NCBI GenBank assembly: GCA_963765625.1
Contig: CAVXXD010000017.1
Location: forward strand, 31,632 to 95,631
Reading direction: 5' to 3'
Length of the DNA stretch: 64,000 nucleotides
Origin: CAVXXD01 sp963765625
GTDB lineage: Bacteria > Actinomycetota > Geothermincolia > Geothermincolales > Geothermincolaceae
Shown: one piece after another, positions 17,148 to 26,146 of the stretch
How the letters are laid out: every line of letters begins with the position of its first letter
Position numbering within the stretch: position 1 is the first letter of the stretch
The notes under the pieces: generated by a model
What the model was told of the DNA's origin: nothing
Seen by the model: the letters and a program-made list of their open reading frames with translations, nothing else
The model's database searches: none
Program-made: the position numbers and the translations under genes

Positions 17148-18731
17148 ATGGAACTCCGGGACTACCTGCAGGTAATCAAGCGGCGGATATGGTGGGTGAT
17201 CATAACCATAGTGCTGGTCACCGGGTCGGCAGTCGCCTATTCATACTTCCTCCAGGAAGAGCAGTACCTGGCGGTTTCCAGCGTGCTGATCAAGGAGCAG
17301 CCGGCGGCTAGCAATATACTGGCCGAGAATTACCTCGAGGAGTTGAGCACCCAGCCCGAGCGTTCCGTACAGACCCAGGTCGAACTGCTGAAGAGCAAGA
17401 TCCTGGCCGAACAGGTCCGCGACGCCCTGCAACTGGACATCTCCGCGGGGCAGCTAATGGGTAAATTAACTGTTGAGCCGCTGGGCAAGACCAATATCAT
17501 CGAGATCAAGATCGTGGACGAGCTGCCGGAGATGGCCCGGGACATCGTCAACCAGTATGCTATCCAGTACCAGGAGTGGCGCCTGGAGGAGAACGCCAAG
17601 GGGCTGCGTAACGCTAGCGCCGAGGTTCTGGACGCCCGTCAGAAGGCCAAGGACGAAGCCATCGAATATTCGCGGCGGATCGAGGAGAAGCTGGGAACCG
17701 GAAGCGTCACTGAAGAGCTGAAGCTGGAGATGGAGAATGCCGCCAACACCTACCTGGAGTTGGAGAAGAGCTACCGCCAGCTGACCATCGCGGAAGAACT
17801 GATGGGCGGTCAGTACGAAGTCCTCCTCGACCAGGACGTTCCCGGCACCCCCACTCAGCCTCGCCCCATCCGCAACGGCATGCTGGCTTTTTTCACCGGG
17901 ACCCTTCTCGGGCTGGGCCTTGCATTTCTCGTCGACTACCTGGATGACACCGTCGAGACCCGTGAAGAAGCGGAAAGGCTCATCGACGCCCCGATATTAG
18001 GCGAGATACCCACGGCGGAAGAGTCGAGCAAGGAGGAAAAGAAGTCGATCATCACCATGGTGGCGACCCCCAAGTCGGCGACCTCCGAAGCCTTCCGCTC
18101 TCTGCGCACCAACATCCAGTACATCAACTATGAACAGGATCTCAAGCTGCTCATGTTCACCAGCTCCGGGCCGGAGGTGGGAAAATCTTTCGTGGTGGCG
18201 AACCTGGGGGTGGCCCTGGCCGAAGCGGGGCACCGCGTAATCGTCATCTGCGCGGACATGCGCAAACCGAGCCTGCATACCTTCTTCCACCTGGACAACA
18301 AGGCCGGCCTTTCGACCGTGCTTATCGGCAAGGCCCGTCTGGAAGATTGTCTGCGGTCCTCGGGAATGTTCAACCTGAAGGTCCTGACCAGCGGTCCGCT
18401 TCCCCCCAACCCCTCGGAACTGCTGGGGTCGCGGCGCATGAACGAGGTGCTGGAGCAGGCCCGCCAGATGGCCGACATCGTCCTGTTGGATACCCCGCCC
18501 GTCCTGGCCACCAGCGACGCGGCCGTCCTTGGACCTCGTGCCGACGGGGTGATCATGGTTCTTTCGTCCGGTATTTCAAAGCGTGACGAGAACAGGAAGA
18601 CGCGGGAACTGCTGGAGCAGGTCAAATCGAAAATCCTCGGGGTAATCCTCAATAACGTCCACAAGACCCACAACTACGGTTATTACTATTATTACAACCG
18701 CGGCGCCCAGCAGAGCAAAACGGAAAAGTAG
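17148..18731 (+). CDS. Wzz chain-length determinant / BY-kinase fusion (copy 1)
   Basis: Controls polymer length and export of exopolysaccharide through an autophosphorylating tyrosine kinase. It has a Wzz domain between two membrane segments (about residues 14-35 and 243-262), then a bacterial tyrosine kinase with Walker A GPEVGKS, Walker A' VIVICADMRKPS, Walker B IVLLDTPPVL and the C-terminal Tyr cluster NYGYYYYYN, the autophosphorylation tail. The Walker A has Pro-Glu-Val where most relatives have PGEGKS. Single-chain fusion of both parts is typical of proteobacterial Wzc and also occurs in other phyla. The N-terminus MELRDYLQVIK is useful for fixing the start of the paralogue at 23416. 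Confidence 0.92.
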   Translation: MELRDYLQVIKRRIWWVIITIVLVTGSAVAYSYFLQEEQYLAVSSVLIKEQPAASNILAENYLEELSTQPERSVQTQVELLKSKILAEQVRDALQLDISAGQLMGKLTVEPLGKTNIIEIKIVDELPEMARDIVNQYAIQYQEWRLEENAKGLRNASAEVLDARQKAKDEAIEYSRRIEEKLGTGSVTEELKLEMENAANTYLELEKSYRQLTIAEELMGGQYEVLLDQDVPGTPTQPRPIRNGMLAFFTGTLLGLGLAFLVDYLDDTVETREEAERLIDAPILGEIPTAEESSKEEKKSIITMVATPKSATSEAFRSLRTNIQYINYEQDLKLLMFTSSGPEVGKSFVVANLGVALAEAGHRVIVICADMRKPSLHTFFHLDNKAGLSTVLIGKARLEDCLRSSGMFNLKVLTSGPLPPNPSELLGSRRMNEVLEQARQMADIVLLDTPPVLATSDAAVLGPRADGVIMVLSSGISKRDENRKTRELLEQVKSKILGVILNNVHKTHNYGYYYYYNRGAQQSKTEK

Positions 18732-18766
18732 CGAACGGGTGCGCTTGGCCCGGCTGCCCTCGCGGG

Positions 18767-18793
18767 TTGACATAAATCCTGTTCGCTTATGCT
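18767..18793 (+). promoter_or_regulatory. Candidate sigma-70-type promoter
   Basis: A perfect -35 TTGACA at 18767 with TATGCT at 18788 (15-base spacer), or TGCTAT with 17, upstream of the lipoprotein gene at 18868. Confidence 0.4.
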
Positions 18794-18867
18794 ATATTTG
18801 ACTTAAGCTGTTGACAGCGGAATAGATTTCGCGCAAACAGGATGCCGAAGGAAGAGGAGAGCTGGTC

Positions 18868-19671
18868 ATGGACCGCAGGATATGGGCCCTGACAACAGTG
18901 ATTATTATAGCAATGCTGGCAGTGTTCTCCTTGATCTGGACGGTTGGCTGTGGTGGAAATAATGCCACCGAGAAGCAGGAAGGGTCCGCTCTTACCGGTC
19001 AGACGCAAGGAGACGAGACGGACTACTCCAGTGCGTATACGGAAACGGGATCACCTGGTGAAGCGGCGCAGGGCGGAGAGGCTGGCGGTACCGGGAGCTC
19101 CTCCAGCCAGGAAGACGATACCGTAGAGAGTGCAGCCACCGGCGAGGACTTCTCGGTGACCACCCCGACCCAGCGTTATGTCAGCGAAACCCAGCGGCAC
19201 CAGAACTTTCTGGCCGCGGTGGCTTCCGGGGACGTGCGGCGCATGGATTTCATCTCCACCGATTTCCAACCGGTGGACGACCCCAATTCATCCTACATCA
19301 CCTTTTCCCTGACCCTGACCGGCGAGGCCCGGAGCACCGGTTTGATGGTTATGAAGTTCGACTCGGGCATGTGGCGCCTGGCACAAGTGAAGGAGCTTGG
19401 AGGCAGCCTGGAAGGGGGCACTAATTACCTGGTGCCCGCGACCTTCGAGGATACCCTGGCAGCCGAGATCGCGGGGCATCAGCTGTTCTTCACCAAGCTG
19501 GCGGAAGGCAAGGTCAGTTACCTCGTCGTAGACGAAGACCAGCATCCTTCCGATACCGAAACGGTCCTCATCGGCAGGGTAGTGACACGCAGTGGGCGGA
19601 CGGAAAACACCGTGATGTACCTGAGGAAAGATTACAACCTCTGGCACCTCACCGGATTCGATTACAGGTAG
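18868..19671 (+). CDS. Secreted lipoprotein, unknown function
   Basis: The ATG at 18868 follows GAAGAGGAGAG. The N-terminus is a signal peptide with lipobox-like TVGC (Cys near residue 28), followed by a ~65-residue low-complexity linker rich in Gly, Ser, Glu and Thr. The C-terminal ~170 residues form a globular, probably beta-rich domain (QRYVSETQRHQNFLAAVASGDV...MDFISTD at its start). I do not recognise a family. It sits between the BY-kinase and a large secreted repeat protein and is likely part of the same surface module. Confidence 0.75.
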   Translation: MDRRIWALTTVIIIAMLAVFSLIWTVGCGGNNATEKQEGSALTGQTQGDETDYSSAYTETGSPGEAAQGGEAGGTGSSSSQEDDTVESAATGEDFSVTTPTQRYVSETQRHQNFLAAVASGDVRRMDFISTDFQPVDDPNSSYITFSLTLTGEARSTGLMVMKFDSGMWRLAQVKELGGSLEGGTNYLVPATFEDTLAAEIAGHQLFFTKLAEGKVSYLVVDEDQHPSDTETVLIGRVVTRSGRTENTVMYLRKDYNLWHLTGFDYR

Positions 19672-19679
19672 GGCAGAAA

Positions 19680-22220
19680 ATGAGAGCCGGCCGCGACGGA
19701 TGGAAGAGAGGAACCGGAGCCGTACTCTCCTTCGCACTGGCGCTGCTCATACTGGCCGTGTTGCCGCTCGGCGCCGCCCCTGCAGGTACGCTGGCCGGTA
19801 CCATCGGGCAGGGCCGGGACCTGCTCCCCACCGATGGGCAGGCTGCTGCCGAACAAGGGGAAGCGGTCAGGAATACCCTGGAGTATCCCCGCGCGGAACC
19901 GCCTTCTTTCCAGACGGCTTCGGTCTCGGGAGGGGCGAAGGGCATCACTGTATCCATCCCCTTCGACACCGTCAATGGTTATGTCAGCCATCTCGGCGGC
20001 AAGGTGCGCATAGCGTTGTGGAGGGGAATCACCCAGATCTATACCACTGACGTGACAGCGCTGGCCGACGGTTATTTCTACTTCGACTTCACGCCCCCCT
20101 CCAGTCCTCCGTACGCGGACGTCATGAACGGCGACCGGGTCAGGGTTACCGACCTGGGAGACTCGCCTCTGTCACCGGTGGATGTCAATGTCAACCTCAC
20201 CGGAGTAGTGACGCCAAACGCCGACCAGGTGGTCGGCACGACCACGGCGGGTAACACCGTGGACGTCTACATCAACACCCCCTCGTATTACTACTGTGAT
20301 ACCCCGCCCGGAGCCGACCACCAGCAAGCCACCCTCGCCGGCACAAGCTATACCGCGACCTTCACGCAGTTTCCTCTCCGGGTAGGGGACGCGGCTTACA
20401 TCTTCTCCACATATCCCAGTGGCCACCGCGTCCAGGAAACGGCTCGCGGCGGCAGCGGCTACAGCCTGGTTGTATATCCACAGAACGATGAGGTTATGGG
20501 TTATGCCCAACCTACCTGCGACATCACCGTCAAGGCAGGAAGCGCTTCTCGCTCCACCTGCTCCGAAGGAGACGGCTACTTTGACGCCTGGTTCTCCAAC
20601 TATGACATCCTGACTGGAGAAACGGTCTCGGCCGAGGTCAGCGGGGTGAAGAAGTCGATAACCGTGGCGGATGTCTTCGCGCGAGCCGACCCCGGTACCA
20701 ACCGCGTCGACGGCAGAGGCCCGGCCAGTCAAATGATCAGGGTCACGGTGACACCGTACACCAACCCGGTAACCGTCGAGGATGTCACCGATTCCAGCGG
20801 GGCTTTCTCCGTGGACCTGGCCGGCCTGACTACCCTGCAGGGCAACGAGGTGTTCAACGTGGCCTGGTACGACGCGGAAGGGGACTGCGTCGTCTACAAC
20901 TGGAACACTTACAGCTGGTACCTGCCGGAAGGCTACACCGGGACCGGCTTCGACGAATGGGTGCTGGTGATGAACCCTTCCTCAGTCAGCGCGGAGGTGC
21001 GGGTGATCTTTCAGACGACCGACGGACCCGTCAATGGCCCTCTCTACACCGCGGGGCCCAATTCTCGCTCCAGTATCCACGTAAACGCCTACGTCCCCAA
21101 TACCATGGTCTCCACCCTGGTTACCTCGGTGGACGGTGGCCAGATCATAGCCGAACGGGCCATGTACATGTACAAGACCATCGACGGCAAGTGGGGAAGC
21201 CACGATTCAGTGGGTATCCTTACTCCCAGCTCGGTCTGGTACCTGCCGGAGGGATACACCGGCCCCGGCTTCGACGAGTGGGTGCTGGTGCAGAACCCGA
21301 ACGCCGAGGAGGTCACGGTGGACGTACAGTTCCTGACGCCAACCGGCGTGGGCTCGCAGTTCGACGTAATCGTGCCGGCCATGAGCCGTTATTCGGTCCA
21401 CGTCAATGCCTACCTGGCCAACTCCGACGTCAGCACCCGGCTGGAATCAAAGACGGTTGTTGACGGAGTGACCCTGCCGGTTTACGCCGAACGGGCCATG
21501 TACATGATCGACACCCCCGATGGCAAGGAGGGAGCGCATGGCTCCATTGGCCTTTCCACGGCGAGGAACACCTGGTACATGCCCGAGGGCACCACCCGCG
21601 CCGGCTTCGACGAGTGGGTGCTGGTGATGAACCCCAACGACACCGCTATCAAGGTCAGGGTAAGTTTCTTCACGCCGGCCGGACTGGGCGAGGTGCGGGA
21701 CTATGACCTGGCTCCTCAAAGCCGCTACTCCATCCACGCTAACGAAATAATCCCCGACCAGGACATCTCTACAGTGGTGGAGTGCATAGAGGGAGCGGGG
21801 GTGCTGGCGGAGCGGGCCATGTATATCAAGACAGCCGACGGCAAACTGGGGGCGCACGACTCCATCGGGGCCTCTGAACCATCGACTTTATGGGTGCTGC
21901 CGGAGGGGACCACCCGGCCCGGTTTCGACGAGTGGGTGCTGGTGCAGAACCCCAACAACGCAACCGTGACGGTCCGGCTCACCGTGCTCGGTCCCGACGG
22001 TGTAGCGGGGAGCAGGGACTTCGACATGGCCCCTCTCAGCCGGCAGTCAGTGCACATCAACGACATTGTCAGCGACATGGACGTCTCCACAAAGGTGCAG
22101 AGTATCGGCTCTGACCCGCTGGGGGTAATCGCGGAGCGGGCCATGTACGTCTGGACAACTGACTTGAAACAGGGGGCGCACGACTCCATCGGCCTGCCAT
22201 GGGCTGACATCTTCCGCTGA
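19680..22220 (+). CDS. Large secreted protein with four WY.PEG.T repeats
   Basis: 846 residues with an N-terminal signal sequence (hydrophobic TGAVLSFALALLILAVLPLG). Residues ~60-410 look like several beta-sandwich modules. From residue 413 there are four tandem copies of a ~107-residue module starting near 413, 520, 632 and 738. Each has WY(L/M)PEG(Y/T)T...GFDEWVLV(M/Q)NP, a mid-module SR.S(I/V)H.N, and a terminal (V/I).AERAMYM. The last copy ends near the stop, with no LPXTG or membrane anchor. The gene follows the lipoprotein by 8 bases. The same module with Phe-Ala-Glu recurs in the protein at 33792. I know this module only as a recurring part of unnamed extracellular proteins; adhesion or wall association is inference. 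Confidence 0.85.
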   Translation: MRAGRDGWKRGTGAVLSFALALLILAVLPLGAAPAGTLAGTIGQGRDLLPTDGQAAAEQGEAVRNTLEYPRAEPPSFQTASVSGGAKGITVSIPFDTVNGYVSHLGGKVRIALWRGITQIYTTDVTALADGYFYFDFTPPSSPPYADVMNGDRVRVTDLGDSPLSPVDVNVNLTGVVTPNADQVVGTTTAGNTVDVYINTPSYYYCDTPPGADHQQATLAGTSYTATFTQFPLRVGDAAYIFSTYPSGHRVQETARGGSGYSLVVYPQNDEVMGYAQPTCDITVKAGSASRSTCSEGDGYFDAWFSNYDILTGETVSAEVSGVKKSITVADVFARADPGTNRVDGRGPASQMIRVTVTPYTNPVTVEDVTDSSGAFSVDLAGLTTLQGNEVFNVAWYDAEGDCVVYNWNTYSWYLPEGYTGTGFDEWVLVMNPSSVSAEVRVIFQTTDGPVNGPLYTAGPNSRSSIHVNAYVPNTMVSTLVTSVDGGQIIAERAMYMYKTIDGKWGSHDSVGILTPSSVWYLPEGYTGPGFDEWVLVQNPNAEEVTVDVQFLTPTGVGSQFDVIVPAMSRYSVHVNAYLANSDVSTRLESKTVVDGVTLPVYAERAMYMIDTPDGKEGAHGSIGLSTARNTWYMPEGTTRAGFDEWVLVMNPNDTAIKVRVSFFTPAGLGEVRDYDLAPQSRYSIHANEIIPDQDISTVVECIEGAGVLAERAMYIKTADGKLGAHDSIGASEPSTLWVLPEGTTRPGFDEWVLVQNPNNATVTVRLTVLGPDGVAGSRDFDMAPLSRQSVHINDIVSDMDVSTKVQSIGSDPLGVIAERAMYVWTTDLKQGAHDSIGLPWADIFR

Positions 22221-22254
22221 GTCCGCGAATGTGTCCAGTATGCCCCGGTTGACC

Positions 22255-23370
22255 CTAATGAAGTGAAGGATACTTTAGCTTGTGGAAGAAGTGGCGGGGG
22301 AGGTTGACGAGCCCCCTCCAGCGGTTGGCTAGGTCATCGGCCAGCAGGAGGAACAACAGGTTAGAGAAGGATATCTCCCGTGCCCGCCGCGAGGGCAGGC
22401 TGCGCGCCGATATCGTCCACATGTAGGCGTTGAAGAGGGGGTATCGCGGCTTGAGGCCTGAAGGGAACCTGGCCGGAAGCAGGGGTTCCCCGCCGGAACG
22501 ACGGAACAGGCTAAGCGCCGGGTAGACGAAACTCCTCAATCCCCATCGTTCCGCCCAGAAAACGACTTCCTCGAAGTCCACGGGACATTTCGAGATCACT
22601 TCGAAGAGGTCGCGGAATTTCAGAAGATGGGCGAAACGGTGGTTGACCGCCAGGTCGGCGCAGATGTAAACCACCAGGTGTTCAGGGGACATGGCCATGG
22701 CCGGGATACCGTTGAAGTCGACCTTGACAGCACGGTGCCAGATATCATCGGCATTGAAACGGGTACGCGTAAAGTATTCCGGAGGCCAGTGGATGGAGGT
22801 GTGGAGGTCCAGGTCTACCTTGAGACGGTCGCCTTCCAGGTTTTTCACATAGGAAGTGGAGTAGGGTGGGGGCTGGAACTCGACCATCCCCTGCCGGGGT
22901 CGGTATCCGCCCCGCCGGAGTATCTCGGCCACCAGCGGGAGTTCTTCCGCCCGGACCATGAGGTCGATGTCGCGGTACGGGCGCCCCTCTTTTCTGGAAT
23001 ATACGAGGGGAGAGAGGTAGTTGCCCTTGAGGGGCATGGAAAGGACGCCTTCGTTAGCGAAATCGAGCAGGAGCAGGCGGCACTGGTGGTCGATAAGGGT
23101 TGTCCGCACCATGTCGCGGTGAAAGGCGATGGCGCAATCCGACCTCAGCTGCGCCGGGACGGACCCCTCCAGGCCCATCTCTTTCAGGTCCTCCAGGGCC
23201 AGGTGTGCCATGGACAGGAGGGAGTGGTAGGACAGGTCGGCTACGAGCTGGCGGCAGCGGTGGGCATCCATCCCCTTAAGCGACTGGGCCAGCACCGTCG
23301 CGTCGTCCCGGTGAGAAAGGTGGTAGGCGCATAGCTGAAGCGGAACCGGCAGATCCGACTTGGCTTTCAC
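22255..23370 (-). CDS. Uncharacterised nucleotidyltransferase-family protein
   Basis: 371 residues. The KGNYLSPLVY...RPYRDIDLMVRAEELP core matches the putative nucleotidyltransferases found in polysaccharide and peptide-modification clusters (Uncharacterised nucleotidyltransferase family, PF14907 type), with the paired Asp of DIDLMV as likely metal ligands. It starts at GTG 23370 with no strong ribosome site. The stop lies 34 bases from the end of the convergent secreted repeat gene. It follows the second Wzz/BY-kinase on the same strand, which supports a role in exopolysaccharide or glycan synthesis; the substrate is unknown. Confidence 0.7.
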   Translation of the reverse strand: MKAKSDLPVPLQLCAYHLSHRDDATVLAQSLKGMDAHRCRQLVADLSYHSLLSMAHLALEDLKEMGLEGSVPAQLRSDCAIAFHRDMVRTTLIDHQCRLLLLDFANEGVLSMPLKGNYLSPLVYSRKEGRPYRDIDLMVRAEELPLVAEILRRGGYRPRQGMVEFQPPPYSTSYVKNLEGDRLKVDLDLHTSIHWPPEYFTRTRFNADDIWHRAVKVDFNGIPAMAMSPEHLVVYICADLAVNHRFAHLLKFRDLFEVISKCPVDFEEVVFWAERWGLRSFVYPALSLFRRSGGEPLLPARFPSGLKPRYPLFNAYMWTISARSLPSRRAREISFSNLLFLLLADDLANRWRGLVNLPRHFFHKLKYPSLH

Positions 23371-23415
23371 GCGTTCACCCGTCGCCGGCCGGAGGTGTGC
23401 CGCCTGCAGTCCGCA

Positions 23416-25137
23416 CTATCGGGAGCTTTTTTCCGCACGATGCCCAGATTTCAGCTTGTCGAAGAAACGGTAGCTCTCCTTACCGCGCCCAGGATCTTCA
23501 TCCTGGTTGTAATAGTAATAATGGTAATAACCGTAGCGCTCCAAGGGGACGACGTTGTTGATGATGAGTCCGAGGATCTCCGCCTTCACCTGGCGCAACA
23601 GGTTGACGCAGTGGCGGGAGGTGTCCCTTTCGGCCATGCCGTAACTGGCTACCAGCAGGACCCCGTCCACCATGGGAGAGATAGCCACCGCGTCGCTGAT
23701 GGCCAGCACCGGCGGGGCGTCGATGAGCACGTAGTCGACCCTTTCGGCCAACTGCTGGATGAGGCTCTCCATGCGGTGAGAGGAAACCAGTTCGGCTGGA
23801 TTGGGAGGCTTGACGCCGGACATGAGCACCCACAGGCCTGCATATTCGGTCTTGCACAATGACTCCACGAGGTTGGAGGTGCCCGCCAGTACCGAGGTGA
23901 GGCCATGGCCTTTCTTGAAGCTGTCGCACTCCTTGTCTATCTTCGTTTCGAGATATTTATACAACGCAGGCCGGCGCAGGTCCGCCTCGACGATGATCAC
24001 CTTTTTGCCCATCTCCGAGAGGGCGGCGGCCAGGTTGACCAGCACGGTGGATTTACCTTCTTCCGGACTGGAACTGGTGACCAGGATGGTCTTGATGTTT
24101 TTCTCGACGTTGAGGAATTGGATGTTGGTACGGAGGGATCGGTAGCCCTCTACTGCCGGCAGATTGGGGTGTGAGAAGTAGACGATCTCGTGCTTGTCGG
24201 CCTCCTCGGGAGAGGTGTAGGCGATCTCGCCGACTATGGGGCAATCGTAGTATTTCTCGAAATCCTCGCGGGTCTTCAAGGTGTCGTCGAGGTATTCCCA
24301 GAGGAAAGCCAGGCCGATGCCGAGCAACAGCCCTACCAGCATGCCCAGGATGGCGTTGCGATAAGGCCTGGGCCCGACCTGGGATCCAGGCTTGGCATTC
24401 TCGATTATCTCCAGCCCACGCTGCTGCAGTGATTCGGATATACGCAGGCTCATGTACTTTTCATAAAGGCTGGTCCAGAGGTCGATTGCACGGGTGGCTT
24501 CCGCCGCCAGCTCGGTAGGTATGTCGGCTCCCGAATACTGGTCAATGCGTTGAGAAACGTCCTCGATCTGGTCTTCCAGTTCCTGGATGCGGTTCCACAC
24601 CTCCTTGCGCGCCTCGCTTATCTGGCGGATGGCGGAAAGCTGCCGGTTGTTCAGATACTCCTCGGCGTAAGCCTGGGCGACGTCCCTGGCCAGGTAGGGG
24701 TCTGTCGTGGTGATGTCTATCTCGAAAGTGTTGGTGTTCTGGCGTTCCTTGACCAGCACCATGGACATCAGCTCAGAAGCGCCCGGCACGTATTCGGGCA
24801 CGTAGACGTCTTCGACCGAACCCAGTGCCTGGCGTTCTTCTATCTGGTTGTATTCTTCGGTGAGCCTGGCCTCCACGCCCTGGGCGACTATTTCCGTTCC
24901 GATGATCTCCGCCTGGGTCTTGATGAAACGGTCAGGGTCGAACATGGCAGCCGAGAAGAAACTGCCCAGCACGGACTCGCTGGCGGTATTGACGTCGGAA
25001 AGAATCAGGGCTGATGAGGTATAGGAGGGTGTCTGCATCACCGAAAACGCGATGGAAAGAGTCATCACCACCAGCACCGACCAGATGATGATCCATTTGC
25101 GGTGCTTGATCACGTTGATATAATCCCTGAGTTCCAG
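23416..25137 (-). CDS. Wzz / BY-kinase fusion (copy 2), probable CTG start
   Basis: Second polysaccharide co-polymerase and tyrosine kinase. It has a Wzz domain between membrane segments, Walker A SSSPEEGKST, Walker A' VIIVEADLRRPA, Walker B VLIDAPPVL and a Tyr-rich tail (RYGYYHYYYYN). The first conventional start is GTG at 25113. The frame is open further upstream and reads E-L-R-D-Y-I-N-V-I-K, aligning with the true N-terminus of copy 1 (M-E-L-R-D-Y-L-Q-V-I-K). The codon in the Met position is CTG (25135-25137), 7 bases after AAGGAG, so CTG initiation or an A-to-C change at the start is likely. Compared with copy 1, the Walker A is more canonical and the periplasmic loop is longer. Confidence 0.88.
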   Translation of the reverse strand: MELRDYINVIKHRKWIIIWSVLVVMTLSIAFSVMQTPSYTSSALILSDVNTASESVLGSFFSAAMFDPDRFIKTQAEIIGTEIVAQGVEARLTEEYNQIEERQALGSVEDVYVPEYVPGASELMSMVLVKERQNTNTFEIDITTTDPYLARDVAQAYAEEYLNNRQLSAIRQISEARKEVWNRIQELEDQIEDVSQRIDQYSGADIPTELAAEATRAIDLWTSLYEKYMSLRISESLQQRGLEIIENAKPGSQVGPRPYRNAILGMLVGLLLGIGLAFLWEYLDDTLKTREDFEKYYDCPIVGEIAYTSPEEADKHEIVYFSHPNLPAVEGYRSLRTNIQFLNVEKNIKTILVTSSSPEEGKSTVLVNLAAALSEMGKKVIIVEADLRRPALYKYLETKIDKECDSFKKGHGLTSVLAGTSNLVESLCKTEYAGLWVLMSGVKPPNPAELVSSHRMESLIQQLAERVDYVLIDAPPVLAISDAVAISPMVDGVLLVASYGMAERDTSRHCVNLLRQVKAEILGLIINNVVPLERYGYYHYYYYNQDEDPGRGKESYRFFDKLKSGHRAEKSSR

Positions 25138-25264
25138 TTCAGCACTCCTTCCGTTCTCGCATCATATCGGCATATCAATCATAAATCTTTTATAGTCGTT
25201 CAACAAATGATCGATATTAGTGCGACGTAGCACCGGCCTTACCGGTTCCGGCAAGAAAACAGGG

Positions 25265-25301
25265 AAAGAAAAGAAAAAAGGGCGGGTTTGATACCCCGCC
25301 C
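25265..25301 (-). terminator. Rho-independent terminator of rplU-rpmA
   Basis: Read on the minus strand, GGGCGGGG-TATCAAA-CCCGCCC is followed at once by TTTTTTCTTTTCTTT, 16 bases past the rpmA stop. Confidence 0.85.
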
Positions 25302-25316
25302 ATGGAAAGCTTGTTT

Positions 25317-25586
25317 CTAAGTTGCGGCCCCCGGAGCCTCGGCGATTACGTTGACGATCTGGCGATCGCCGCTCTTGGTGTAGTTCACGTAACCTGAGAT
25401 TTTTGCATACAGGGTGTAATCCCTGCCTACGCCGACGTTTTCTCCCGGCTTGAGCCGGGTTCCGCACTGACGGACCAGGATCGAGCCGCCGGTTACGTAC
25501 TGGCCCCCGAAGCGCTTCGCGCCCAGACGTTTGGAGTGACTGTCCCGCCCGTTCCTGGAACTTCCTACGCCTTTTTTACTTGACAT
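25317..25586 (-). CDS. rpmA: 50S ribosomal protein L27
   Basis: 89 residues, full length for L27, a subunit near the peptidyl-transferase centre. Recognisable by KKGVGSSRNGRDS..KRLGAKRFGGQ, then GSILVRQ.GT and the Gly/Val/Tyr C-terminal part. The N-terminus begins MSSKKG; there is no long cleavable extension of the Firmicutes type. It is downstream of rplU on the same strand (37-base gap) with a strong terminator after it, the standard rplU-rpmA unit, here divergent from obg. Confidence 0.97.
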   Translation of the reverse strand: MSSKKGVGSSRNGRDSHSKRLGAKRFGGQYVTGGSILVRQCGTRLKPGENVGVGRDYTLYAKISGYVNYTKSGDRQIVNVIAEAPGAAT

Positions 25587-25622
25587 TCGTCATCACCTCG
25601 ATCGATATCGAGCGGGAAGCCG

Positions 25623-25991
25623 CTACTCGGCGGCCGCCTCCGCCTTCTTTTCTTTTTCGCTCTTGGACTTAGAGGCTCCACCCAGCGAGATCCCGTCGAT
25701 GCGCAGTTCGGTATACTGTTGACGGTGTCCCTGCTTGCGGTGATAGCCTTTTTTAGGCTTGTACTTGAAGACGATGACCTTGGGGCCTTTGCCGTGGCTG
25801 ATCACCGTGGCCTTGACCGAAACCTTGCCGGCGCCGCGATCGGGGATGACCACGCCATCCTTGCCGGACACCATCAGGACTTCGTCCAACTCTATACTTT
25901 CGCCGACTTCGTAGGGGAGTTTTTCGACCTTCAAGGTCAGGCCTTCCTCCACCTTATACTGCTTGCCGCCGGTTTTTATTATCGCGAACAT
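25623..25991 (-). CDS. rplU: 50S ribosomal protein L21
   Basis: 122 residues starting at ATG 25991 (MFAIIKTGGKQYKV), the conserved L21 start; a longer upstream frame is spurious. The KPKKGYHRKQGHRQQYTELRI signature is present. It ends with a Lys/Glu/Ala-rich tail of about 20 residues that most L21 proteins lack or vary in. Confidence 0.96.
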   Translation of the reverse strand: MFAIIKTGGKQYKVEEGLTLKVEKLPYEVGESIELDEVLMVSGKDGVVIPDRGAGKVSVKATVISHGKGPKVIVFKYKPKKGYHRKQGHRQQYTELRIDGISLGGASKSKSEKEKKAEAAAE

Positions 25992-26146
25992 GGCTACCTC
26001 CAATGCTGGTCCAACACAAGGAAAAACATTACCATGCGGCACAGGCAAAGTCAACGAGCCGTGGCAACGCGGGCAGGGCGACTGGATGCTCCGTAATACT
26101 TCGTCTATCATATGACCGTGGCATGCGGAAACACCAGGAGGGAATA

